Assembly: GCA_031976395.1 (NCBI GenBank)
Contig: DALYLJ010000138.1
Coordinates: forward strand, 1-8,694
DNA: 8,694 nucleotides
Direction of reading: 5' to 3'
From: UBA11164 sp002420085
Lineage (GTDB): Bacteria; Pseudomonadota; Gammaproteobacteria; Xanthomonadales; Xanthomonadaceae
Below, one piece after another: positions 1-5,499 of this stretch; within the stretch, counting starts at the first letter, position 1, and each line of letters begins with the position of its first letter. The notes beneath the pieces were generated by a model that was not told where the DNA came from, did not search any database, and saw only the letters and a program-made list of their open reading frames with translations. Both the position numbers and the translations under genes were made by a program.

Positions 1-108
1 GCGGGTCCGACCATCGGCGGCACGCCCGCTCGGACAGCGCAGGGCGATCGCTTCTGGCTGGCGCTCGGCCATCCGGGTCAGGGTCTCGGCGATGTTGCAC
101 GCGGCCAT
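1..108 (-). CDS. oleC: OleC-type AMP-dependent synthetase (beta-lactone synthetase), N-terminal fragment
   Basis: A partial gene of 36 codons begins with ATG at 108 and runs off the left edge. The fragment reads MAACNIAETLTRMAERQPEA and continues with an IALRCP stretch. It resembles, from memory, the N-terminus of Xanthomonas OleC, which opens with a CNIA...PEQIAMRCP pattern. OleC proteins are acyl-CoA-synthetase-like adenylating enzymes that turn a 2-alkyl-3-hydroxy fatty acid into a cis-beta-lactone using ATP. The start codon lies 7 bases after the oleB stop, so the two are probably co-transcribed and translationally coupled. No strong Shine-Dalgarno is visible in front of it. None of the catalytic motifs (the P-loop-like Ser/Thr/Gly segment or the adenylation core) is inside the window, so the call rests on the short N-terminal match plus the OleB neighbour. 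Other AMP-ligases cannot be excluded. Confidence 0.65.
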   Translation of the reverse strand, partial: MAACNIAETLTRMAERQPEAIALRCPSGRAADGRTR

Positions 109-115
109 CAGCGGC

Positions 116-1018
116 TCAGCGGCTCGGGGTCGGCAGCGGATGCCGATCGAGAAATCCAGAAATCGCCGGTATCAGCCGTTCGTGGGCGTCTTCCAGCACG
201 TAGTGACCGGCATCGGGGTAGGCATGGACATCGGCGTTCGGCAGGGCCTGTCGGAAGCCATCGAGGAAATGCCGATCGAACACGAAATCGCGCAGGCCCC
301 AGCCGATGAAGCAGGGCCGATCGGCGAATTCAGGCAGACGCTCGCCAGCCGCCGCCACCAATGCCCAGGCCGGATCGCCCGGTCGCAGCGGGATGTCCTG
401 GACGAAGCGGTGGACCGCCCGACGGTTCGCCCAGGTGTCATAGGGCGCGACCAGGGCCTGGCGCTGCGGTTCCGGCAGGCGACGCAACACGCCCGAGCGG
501 GCCGCGCCCTCGGCGAAGGCATTCAGGCCGCGCACCAGCAATGCCCCGAGCACCGGCGTGCGCGCCAGATGCAGTTGCCAGGGCAGCCGCTTGCCGGCTG
601 GCATCGGAAAGGCCGCCGTATTGAGGATCACCAGGCGCGCCACTGCCGCCGCATGGGTCAGTGCCCAGCCGAAGCCGATCATGCCGCCCCAGTCGTGGAC
701 CACCAGGGTGACCCGTGTCTGCACATCCAGGTGATCGAGCAGGGCCGTCAGATCGTCCACCCGCGATTGCAGGGTGTAGTGATAGGCGCGGTCGTCCGGC
801 GTATCCGACAGGCCCATGCCGACGTGATCCGGCACGATGCAGCGATAGCGAGCGCCGAGGGCGGACACCAGGTGCCGCCAGTAGTAGCTCCACGATGGAT
901 TGCCGTGGACCATCACCAGCACCTCGCCATCGCGCGGTCCCTCGTCCAGATAATGCATGCGGATGCCGGGCCGCACCTCGAACGTATGGCGGGTGAAGTG
1001 GTAGTCGGGATAGTGCAT
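116..1018 (-). CDS. oleB: OleB-type alpha/beta hydrolase (beta-lactone decarboxylase, haloalkane dehalogenase family)
   Basis: This is a 300-residue alpha/beta hydrolase. The oxyanion region HGNPSW lies at 38-43. The nucleophile elbow is HDWGG with Asp109 followed by Trp110, as in haloalkane dehalogenases, where an Asp replaces the usual Ser. A likely acid is Asp244 in GLRDFVFD, and the catalytic His272 is in DAGHYVLED. The segment after the N-terminus (FEVRPGIRMHYLDEGPRDGE) strongly recalls Xanthomonas OleB. In that family the enzyme decarboxylates the cis-beta-lactone made by OleC, giving a long-chain cis-olefin and CO2, and is thought to work in an OleBCD assembly. The start at 1018 keeps the family-like N-terminus, but no clear ribosome binding site precedes it. 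oleC follows within 7 bases. oleA and oleD are not in the window. A generic haloalkane dehalogenase is the main alternative, but the OleC-like neighbour argues against it. Confidence 0.82.
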   Translation of the reverse strand: MHYPDYHFTRHTFEVRPGIRMHYLDEGPRDGEVLVMVHGNPSWSYYWRHLVSALGARYRCIVPDHVGMGLSDTPDDRAYHYTLQSRVDDLTALLDHLDVQTRVTLVVHDWGGMIGFGWALTHAAAVARLVILNTAAFPMPAGKRLPWQLHLARTPVLGALLVRGLNAFAEGAARSGVLRRLPEPQRQALVAPYDTWANRRAVHRFVQDIPLRPGDPAWALVAAAGERLPEFADRPCFIGWGLRDFVFDRHFLDGFRQALPNADVHAYPDAGHYVLEDAHERLIPAISGFLDRHPLPTPSR

Positions 1019-1303
1019 CGGATGAGGTCCAGTTCGAGGCGGCCGTCGCAGGTGCCGAGGCCGACGGCCCCGACTGCGAGCGCCAGCGATGATCGCACGG
1101 GCGGCGCCGGTTGTGCGGCCTGATGTACGGTCTGCCGGGTGACCTGGCTGCCACGATGGGCGTCGGTGGTGCGCGGAGGTGTGCCGCCGGAGTCAGCCTC
1201 GAACCATCGCCGTACCCGGCAGCGAAGGCTGTCCGACCCCCTCACTGGCACTGGCCCTGGCGACTCGACGGGTCCGATGCGGCGCAGCGCGCGACCCGGA
1301 CGC
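1019..1303. other. Gene-poor spacer between the reductase gene and oleB
   Basis: This stretch lies downstream of the reductase stop and upstream of the oleB start, both read on the minus strand. Open frames cross it on both strands, but their translations are rich in Arg, Pro, Ala and Gly, lack family motifs and run into other genes out of frame, as expected for high-GC shadow frames. I see no convincing intrinsic terminator with a T-tract and no clear -35/-10 pair. An oleB promoter and a terminator for the globin-reductase operon would be expected here, but I cannot place them. Confidence 0.5.
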
Positions 1304-2338
1304 TCAGGTAGGCAGGAAGGGGTCGCCGAGGATGTCGGCCATGGCTGCACCGGCCAGATAGGCACGCTTGCGTCCGGCCCTGACCATGTCCGGATGACCG
1401 CACAGATAGACCCGCCAACCACGCAGATCGGGGTGGTCGACCAGGGCCAGGTCGAGCGCCCGCCCGTGTCGCAACCCCAGCGTGTCGTCGGGTCGAGCCG
1501 GTTCAACCTCGGAATCGACTCCGGGCGCCTTCGTTTCGACACCCGATCCGGACACACCCGATCCGGACAGACAGCGATGAACCGCGAAAGTGTCATGATC
1601 ACGCAGCAGCTCTTCGAGCCAGCCACGGCCGTACAACCCGGCCACGCTTCGAGCACCGTGATACAGATGCAGCAGTCCACGATGGCCACTTGCCAGGGCA
1701 TCGCGGGCGACCGCCAGCAGCGGGGCCAGACCGGTTCCTGTGGCGACCGCCAGGATCGGCGTCTGTTCCTGGCCGGGGCTGTAGACAGCCTCGCCGCAGG
1801 GGCCACTGAACGTCACTCGATCGCCCGCCCGAACATGGTCATGCAGCCAGCCGCTGACCCGACCACCTGGAATCCGTTCGACGTGCAATTCCAGGTATCG
1901 ATCGCGCTCGGGCAGACTGGCCAGCGAATAGGCACGGGCACTGCCATCGGGCGCACCGAGGTGGATGAACTGGCCAGCCTGGTAGGCAAACGGCAAGTCC
2001 GGTTCGAGCCGCAGCCGGCAGATGTCCGGCGCGATCTTCCGGGCTTCGACCACGGTCGCCGAAACCTGGAGGGCTTGGGCATCGATCAGTTCGATCGGCA
2101 GGTCGGCATTCGGCCGGCACTGGCAGGCCAGAAGGTAGCCACGTGTGCGCAAAGCCGACCGTAATGGCCGTTGAGCAGACTCCGGAGCCAGCGACGGATC
2201 GGTGCGGACCAGACAGCGTGCGCAGACGCCCACGCCACAGCCGTGAGCGATATCGATCCCGGCAGCCAGCAGCGTGTCCAGGACCGACTGACCGGGCGCG
2301 ATCGGCAAGCGCTGGCCGGCGAGCAGAACCGCCGCCAT
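1304..2338 (-). CDS. 2Fe-2S ferredoxin / FAD-NAD(P)H oxidoreductase (FNR-type electron transfer reductase)
   Basis: This 344-residue protein has two modules. Residues 1-90 are a plant-type ferredoxin with cluster ligands Cys34, Cys39, Cys42 and Cys72 (spacing C-x4-C-x2-C-x29-C). The rest is a ferredoxin-NADP reductase fold: YQAGQF at 119-124, the flavin-binding RAYS at 135-138, the nucleotide-binding GTGLAP at 201-206 and a C-terminal YLCGHPDMV with Cys313. The layout matches reductase components such as BenC/XylZ and AscD-like reductases, which pass electrons from NAD(P)H through FAD to the 2Fe-2S cluster and on to a partner. The gene starts 6 bases after the stop of the truncated haemoglobin gene, so that globin is the obvious candidate partner (inference). 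Residues about 257-290 form a low-complexity insertion (SGSGVSGSGV followed by an acidic, Pro-containing part) between conserved segments. Part of it comes from a 15-base tandem duplication. The exact physiological acceptor is not shown by the sequence. Confidence 0.88.
   Translation of the reverse strand: MAAVLLAGQRLPIAPGQSVLDTLLAAGIDIAHGCGVGVCARCLVRTDPSLAPESAQRPLRSALRTRGYLLACQCRPNADLPIELIDAQALQVSATVVEARKIAPDICRLRLEPDLPFAYQAGQFIHLGAPDGSARAYSLASLPERDRYLELHVERIPGGRVSGWLHDHVRAGDRVTFSGPCGEAVYSPGQEQTPILAVATGTGLAPLLAVARDALASGHRGLLHLYHGARSVAGLYGRGWLEELLRDHDTFAVHRCLSGSGVSGSGVETKAPGVDSEVEPARPDDTLGLRHGRALDLALVDHPDLRGWRVYLCGHPDMVRAGRKRAYLAGAAMADILGDPFLPT
1541..1570. repeat. 15-bp in-frame tandem duplication within the reductase gene
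   Basis: Two adjacent copies, acccgatccggacac at 1541-1555 and acccgatccggacag at 1556-1570, differ only in the last base. On the coding (minus) strand they add five residues and yield the SGSGVSGSG repeat at about residues 258-266. The repeat sits in a variable, flexible insertion of the NAD-binding half, where length changes should be tolerated. It looks like slippage rather than a regulatory element. Confidence 0.9.
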
Positions 2339-2344
2339 GGTCGA

Positions 2345-2713
2345 TCAGCGGCCCAGCACATCGTTGCGAGTGCTACCGGCGATGGCCATCACCTCATCAA
2401 TCAGATCCGCAGTGACCCCAAGCTGAGCGAGCGTCGCACTCAGATGGCCGGCAACGGCATCGAAGTGGCCATCGTCGAGGCCACGGGCGACCAGTGGCGC
2501 ATGGGCCTGTCGCAGTTCCTTGCCGGTGTATCGATTCGGGCCACCGAAGGCCATGGTCAGGAATGCCTTCTGCTTGTTGCGCTGGGCATCCATATCGACC
2601 GCCTCGAAAAAGTCGGCCAGCGTGTCATCGCAGAGCACCCGGCGGTAGAAGACATCGACGGCGGCATCGACGGCAGCATCACCGCCCAGACGTTGATAAA
2701 GCGTGTCGCTCAT
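2345..2713 (-). CDS. Truncated haemoglobin, group I (trHbN-like)
   Basis: This is a 122-residue 2-on-2 globin, the usual size for the family. It starts MSDTLYQRLGG, with the typical Gly-Gly at 10-11. Tyr23 in FYRRVL matches the distal TyrB10 and Gln48 matches GlnE11, the pair that hydrogen-bonds bound ligand in mycobacterial trHbN. The GGPNRYTGKEL segment (57-67) is the conserved loop before helix F, and His71 in RQAHAPL is the proximal haem ligand. HFDAVAGHL at 83-91 is helix G. TrHbN proteins are known for rapid nitric oxide dioxygenation and oxygen binding in the cytoplasm and need an electron donor. The following ferredoxin-FNR reductase gene starts 6 bases downstream and could supply electrons. 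A good Shine-Dalgarno, GGAG on the minus strand, ends 8 bases before the ATG and supports this start. Group I and the haem ligands are clear; the in vivo role (NO detoxification or oxygen handling) is inference. Confidence 0.9.
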   Translation of the reverse strand: MSDTLYQRLGGDAAVDAAVDVFYRRVLCDDTLADFFEAVDMDAQRNKQKAFLTMAFGGPNRYTGKELRQAHAPLVARGLDDGHFDAVAGHLSATLAQLGVTADLIDEVMAIAGSTRNDVLGR

Positions 2714-2722
2714 GTGCTGAAC

Positions 2723-2791
2723 TCCAGAGGGTCGGGGGCATGGCAGGTCGCCTGACCCGCCTCGCCCGAGCTAGCGGCCGGTCCCTCTGGA
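2723..2791 (-). promoter_or_regulatory. Possible leader hairpin masking the globin ribosome binding site
   Basis: TCCAGAGGG at 2723-2731 and CCCTCTGGA at 2783-2791 form a perfect 9-base inverted repeat with a 51-base interior. Read in the direction of the globin gene, the second arm runs into the GGAG Shine-Dalgarno just upstream of the ATG at 2713. If transcription starts upstream of 2791, the leader could fold so that the arm partly covers the RBS. It could equally be two half-sites for a DNA-binding protein, or chance. Confidence 0.3.
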
Positions 2792-2794
2792 ACT

Positions 2795-2805
2795 TGACCC
2801 GGTCA
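2795..2805. promoter_or_regulatory. Palindrome TGACC-C-GGTCA in the divergent spacer
   Basis: TGACC (2795-2799) and GGTCA (2801-2805) are a perfect 5-base inverted repeat around one central C. It lies in the divergent spacer between the globin and response-regulator genes, next to the larger 9-base inverted repeat. The position suits an operator for either direction, but it does not match a consensus I recognise (not the FNR pattern TTGAT-N4-ATCAA, nor an NsrR-type site). Confidence 0.2.
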
Positions 2806-2832
2806 GCCAGGCGATCAGCCGATGCCCGACGC

Positions 2833-2862
2833 TTCCCGTGAGCAGTGTCGTTCGGCTAAGGT
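2833..2862 (+). promoter_or_regulatory. Weak candidate sigma-70 promoter for the response regulator gene
   Basis: TTCCCG at 2833-2838 and TAAGGT at 2857-2862 are 18 bases apart and could serve as -35 and -10 elements. Transcription would then start near 2869, leaving a short leader before the GTG at 2889. That would make the in-frame GTG at 2838 unusable as a start. Both hexamers deviate from consensus, so this is a suggestion only. Confidence 0.22.
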
Positions 2863-2888
2863 GTCGGCATCTCGAACATGAGACTGCC

Positions 2889-3548
2889 GTGCGGATATTG
2901 ATCGCCGACGATCACACCCTGGTCCGGGCCGGACTCCGGCGCCTGCTGGAAGGTCTGCCGGGCATGGTGGTGGTCGCCGAGGCGCGCAGCGGCCGCGAGA
3001 CCATGGACCTGATCGCCCTGCACCGGCCCGACGTGGTTCTGCTCGATCTCTCGATGCCCGATGGCAGCGGCCTCGACGTCGCCGAGGCGATGCGCCGCCG
3101 GCACCCGGAAATCGCCGCCGTGGTCTGCTCGATGCATTCCGACGCCGAGACGGTCCGGCGCGCCCTGGATGTCGGGGTGCGTGGCTTCGTGCTCAAGGAT
3201 GCTGCGGTGGCCGAACTGGAACTGGCGGTACGGGCGGCGGCGGTCGGCGAACTGTTCCTCAGTCCACGGGTGTCCGGAGCACTGCTGGCGCCGCATGTGC
3301 GACCGACCGGGGTGGGCGCCGGGGTCGATGCCCTGTCACCACGCCAGCGCGAGATCCTGCGCCGACTCGGCCATGGTGAGACGACCAAGCAGATCGCCGC
3401 CGCCCTGGAGATCAGCGTCAAGACCGTCGAGAGCCATCGCGCCCGGATCATGGAGACCCTGCGATTGCGCCGGGCCAGCGAACTGGTCCGCTATGCCACT
3501 CGCTATGTCGATGGCCGCAACGGCGACGACGGAAAACCGCCGCTGTAG
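2889..3548 (+). CDS. NarL/FixJ-family response regulator (receiver + LuxR-type HTH), flagellar cluster
   Basis: This is a two-domain response regulator of 219 residues with the GTG start at 2889. The receiver domain spans about 2-120, with acidic pair Asp7/Asp8, phospho-acceptor Asp53 in LLDLSMPDGSG, switch Ser81 and Lys103 in FVLKD. The LuxR-type helix-turn-helix runs from about 149 to 205 (LSPRQREIL ... KQIAAALEISVKTVESHR). The N-terminus MRILIADDH fits family members exactly. An in-frame GTG at 2838 would add 17 residues unlike the family, so I prefer 2889, although no strong RBS is visible. No histidine kinase is present, so it is an orphan here. Its place just before rpoN and fleQ suggests a flagellar regulator. 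Stenotrophomonas FsnR, an orphan response regulator controlling flagellar operons, is a plausible counterpart from memory; orthology is unproven. Confidence 0.88.
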   Translation: MRILIADDHTLVRAGLRRLLEGLPGMVVVAEARSGRETMDLIALHRPDVVLLDLSMPDGSGLDVAEAMRRRHPEIAAVVCSMHSDAETVRRALDVGVRGFVLKDAAVAELELAVRAAAVGELFLSPRVSGALLAPHVRPTGVGAGVDALSPRQREILRRLGHGETTKQIAAALEISVKTVESHRARIMETLRLRRASELVRYATRYVDGRNGDDGKPPL

Positions 3549-3620
3549 GGTTTTCCCCGATCTGGGCGGGGGTTTTCCCGACCGTTCTCGGGTACGCCCC
3601 GATTTCCCGACCGCCGTCGG
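3531..3620 (+). repeat. Cluster of GGTTTTCC-type repeats and small hairpins between the response regulator and rpoN
   Basis: GGAAAACC at 3531-3538 and GGTTTTCC at 3549-3556 form a perfect 8-base inverted repeat spanning the stop codon at 3546-3548, with a 10-base loop. GGTTTTCC recurs at 3571-3578, 22 bases (about two helical turns) from the previous copy. TTTCCCGACCG occurs at 3574-3584 and again at 3603-3613. Two further stem-loops are present: CCCGA/TCGGG at 3577-3592 and CCGAC/GTCGG at 3607-3620. None is followed by a T-run, so these are not classical intrinsic terminators. The repeated boxes could be binding sites for a regulator of rpoN, or leader structure in a read-through transcript. 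Confidence 0.5.
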
Positions 3621-3656
3621 TGACCGACACTGCCTCCATGCCCGGCACGGCCGGTC

Positions 3657-3662
3657 GAGGAG
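3657..3662 (+). promoter_or_regulatory. Shine-Dalgarno that fixes the rpoN start
   Basis: GAGGAG lies 8 bases upstream of the ATG at 3671. The earlier in-frame ATG at 3620 has no comparable site and would add 17 residues unlike RpoN. This decides for the 3671 start. Confidence 0.8.
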
Positions 3663-3670
3663 ACACCGTC

Positions 3671-5053
3671 ATGAAAGCCACCCTCTCGCAACGACTCGGA
3701 CAGAACCTGACCATGACCCCGCACCTGCTCCAGGCGATCGGCCTGTTGCAGCTCGACGCGATCCGTCTGGAGCAGGAAGTGCGGCGCGTGCTGGACAGCA
3801 ATCCAATGCTGGAAGCCTGCGAGGACGACCCCGTCGATGGCGCCGAGGACTGCATCGAGATCGATGCCGAAGGTCCGATCGGTCATGCCTTCGAGCGGAC
3901 CGCGATGTTGGCTGATGGCGAGTCCGACGACATCTTCGCCCGACTGCCGGCCGGCGAAAGCACCGACATGCGCCTGAACCTGCTGGAGCAACTGGCCCTG
4001 CGCGGCCTGGCCGAGGACGACCTGGCCCTGGCCGCCCTGATCCTCGACCATGTCGCCGACAGCGGCTATCTGGAAGTGGCTCCGGAGCACCTGGCCGATG
4101 CCGCCAGGACCGCCGGCCTGGCCGCCGAGCGGATCGAGGCGGTCCGCCACCTGCTGATGCGCTGCGAGCCGGAAGGCATCGGCGCCCGCGACGTTCGCGA
4201 GTGCCTGGCGGTGCAACTGGCCGAACTGCGCGAACCGACTCCGGGGCGCAGCCTGGCACGACGGATCATCGAGGGGCACCTCGAACTGCTCGCCAGCCAT
4301 GATCCGCTGCGCATGGCCAAGGCTCTGAACATCGAGCCCGAGCAGGCGGCCGAAGCGATGGCCGTGGTGCTGCGGCTCGACCCCCGCCCCGGCGCGCGAC
4401 TGGCGCGTTCGGCCGACGCCGTGGTGCCCGATGTCCGCATCGAGCCCGGACGCCGGGGCTGGCGCGTGGTGCTCAATCGCCGCTGCACCCCGCGCATCCG
4501 GATCGACCCGATCAGCGAGCAACTGCTTGATCGCTGCGACCGCCAGCCCGGCACCGACACCCTGCGGGAGCTGTTGCAACAGGCACGCTGGTTCGCGCGC
4601 GGCCTGTGTACCCGGCACGAAACCCTGCTCAAGGTGGTGGCGGCGATCGTCGAGCACCAGCAGGCATTCCTGCGCACCGGTGCCGGCGCGATGGCGCCGC
4701 TGACCCTCAAGCAGATCGCCGATGCAGTCGGCGTCCACGAATCGACCGTCTCGCGGATCACCACCGGCAAGTACGTGCAGACGCCGTTCGGAACCTTCGA
4801 GCTGAAGCGCTTCTTCGCGGTCCGGCTGGAGGGTGCCGAGGTGTCCGGTCCAGCGGTGCAATCGATGGTTCGCAAATTGATCGAAACCGAAGCGCCGAGC
4901 GCACCGCTGCCGGATGATGCGATCGTCGTCCTGCTGGCCCGCCAGGGCGTTCGCATCGCCCGGCGCACGGTGGCCAAATATCGCGACATCATGGGCATCG
5001 CGCCGGCCCGGGAACGGCAACGACGCGGTCGCAGCCTGGCCTGTGCCCACTGA
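3671..5053 (+). CDS. rpoN: RNA polymerase sigma-54 factor RpoN (flagellar-cluster copy, probably RpoN2)
   Basis: This is a 460-residue sigma-54 factor. Region I is recognisable at the N-terminus (LSQRLGQNLTMTPHLLQAIG, then LLQL), the Gln/Leu-rich part that interacts with activators. An acidic Region II follows (about 50-90), then the core-binding domain, the helix-turn-helix at about 345-363 (TLKQIADAVGVHESTVSRI), and the diagnostic RpoN box ARRTVAKYR at 430-438, which reads the -24 element. After the box there is a basic tail (ARERQRRGRS) of about 20 residues. The preferred ATG at 3671 has a strong GAGGAG. Sigma-54 recognises GG/GC -24/-12 promoters and needs an AAA+ activator, and such an activator (fleQ) lies two genes downstream. 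Housekeeping rpoN usually sits next to lptB, hpf and ptsN. The flagellar setting here suggests the second copy known in xanthomonads, which cannot be confirmed from one window. Confidence 0.95.
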   Translation: MKATLSQRLGQNLTMTPHLLQAIGLLQLDAIRLEQEVRRVLDSNPMLEACEDDPVDGAEDCIEIDAEGPIGHAFERTAMLADGESDDIFARLPAGESTDMRLNLLEQLALRGLAEDDLALAALILDHVADSGYLEVAPEHLADAARTAGLAAERIEAVRHLLMRCEPEGIGARDVRECLAVQLAELREPTPGRSLARRIIEGHLELLASHDPLRMAKALNIEPEQAAEAMAVVLRLDPRPGARLARSADAVVPDVRIEPGRRGWRVVLNRRCTPRIRIDPISEQLLDRCDRQPGTDTLRELLQQARWFARGLCTRHETLLKVVAAIVEHQQAFLRTGAGAMAPLTLKQIADAVGVHESTVSRITTGKYVQTPFGTFELKRFFAVRLEGAEVSGPAVQSMVRKLIETEAPSAPLPDDAIVVLLARQGVRIARRTVAKYRDIMGIAPARERQRRGRSLACAH

Positions 5054-5080
5054 ACGGCCGGGCCGCATCCACATCGAATC

Positions 5081-5085
5081 GGAGG
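5081..5085 (+). promoter_or_regulatory. Shine-Dalgarno of the receiver gene
   Basis: GGAGG sits 6 bases before the ATG at 5092, in the 38-base gap after rpoN. The short gap holds no terminator, so rpoN and the receiver gene are likely co-transcribed. Confidence 0.75.
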
Positions 5086-5091
5086 CGAATC

Positions 5092-5499
5092 ATGGCCACA
5101 TCCACCCCCTCTCTGCGGATCCTGCTGGTCGATGACCACGACGGCTTCCTCAAGGCCGCCGTGCGGCGCTTCCGGGCGCTCGACTGGATCGAGATTGCCG
5201 GCCTGGCCCACAACGGCCTGGAAGCGGTCCGGCTGTCGGAATCGCTGCGCCCGGACGCGGTCCTGATGGACCTGTCGATGCCCGAGATGGGCGGCCTGCA
5301 AGCCTGCCGGCTGATCAAGGCCCAGGACGCGCCGCCGTTCGTGGCGATCGTCAGTCATTTCGACGATGCCCAGCATCGCGAACATGCCGCACGGGCCGGC
5401 GCCGACACCTTCGTCAGCAAACTGTCGTACATGCAGGACGTCACCACCGTGCTGGAGAGCCTGCGCGAACGCCCGCACGCGGAGCACGGCGGTGAGTGA
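5092..5499 (+). CDS. Single-domain response regulator (CheY-like receiver)
   Basis: This 135-residue protein consists of one receiver domain and nothing else. The phosphorylation site is complete: Asp14/Asp15 in LLVDDHDGF, phospho-acceptor Asp60 in LMDLSMPEMGG, switch Ser88 in AIVSHF and Lys110 in FVSKL. The C-terminal tail is a short helix followed by a His/Glu/Gly-rich end, with no output domain. It sits between rpoN and fleQ; fleQ begins inside its last codons (8-base overlap), which implies tight co-expression. Because the FleQ neighbour lacks its own phospho-Asp, this protein could be the phosphorylation-responsive partner of the FleQ/RpoN system or a phosphate sink (inference). It is not evidently CheY, as no chemotaxis genes are nearby. 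No kinase is in the window. Confidence 0.87.
   Translation: MATSTPSLRILLVDDHDGFLKAAVRRFRALDWIEIAGLAHNGLEAVRLSESLRPDAVLMDLSMPEMGGLQACRLIKAQDAPPFVAIVSHFDDAQHREHAARAGADTFVSKLSYMQDVTTVLESLRERPHAEHGGE

Noticed and set aside
92..1123. 343-codon plus-strand open frame opposite oleB
   Set aside because: It is antisense to a clear alpha/beta hydrolase; its product is His/Arg/Gln-rich and has no family motif. High-GC shadow frame.
1111..1311. 66-codon plus-strand frame lying almost wholly in the spacer between oleB and the reductase gene
   Set aside because: No RBS, no motif, and composition like the other shadow frames. I could not support it as a gene.
1541..1570. CRISPR-like repeat
   Set aside because: Two directly abutting 15-mers without spacers, inside a coding sequence; a simple tandem duplication.
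1139..2164. 341-codon plus-strand open frame opposite the reductase gene
   Set aside because: The opposite strand encodes all cofactor motifs of the reductase; the plus-strand product has none.
2838..2888. Upstream in-frame GTG adding 17 residues to the response regulator
   Set aside because: The extra residues do not belong to the receiver fold and the 2889 start gives the exact family N-terminus. The upstream start cannot be fully excluded.
2878..2901. Seven-codon frame ATG...TGA overlapping the response-regulator start
   Set aside because: It could be a leader peptide coupling translation, but it has no RBS and its length is easily random.
3531..3556. Intrinsic terminator after the response regulator
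   Set aside because: The 8-base stem is real but is followed by CCCC rather than a T-run and spans the stop codon, so I listed it as part of a repeat cluster.
4249..4270. Other TGGCAC/GGCACG occurrences (also near 3646, 4582, 4616 and 7826) as sigma-54 promoters
   Set aside because: None has GC exactly 10 bases after the GG within a TTGC-like -12 element, and most lie inside genes.
3503..5074. 523-codon minus-strand open frame opposite rpoN, and a second of 517 codons at 4066-5619
   Set aside because: Both are antisense to well-supported genes (rpoN and the receiver), have biased composition and no recognisable domain. Long antisense frames are common in DNA this rich in GC.
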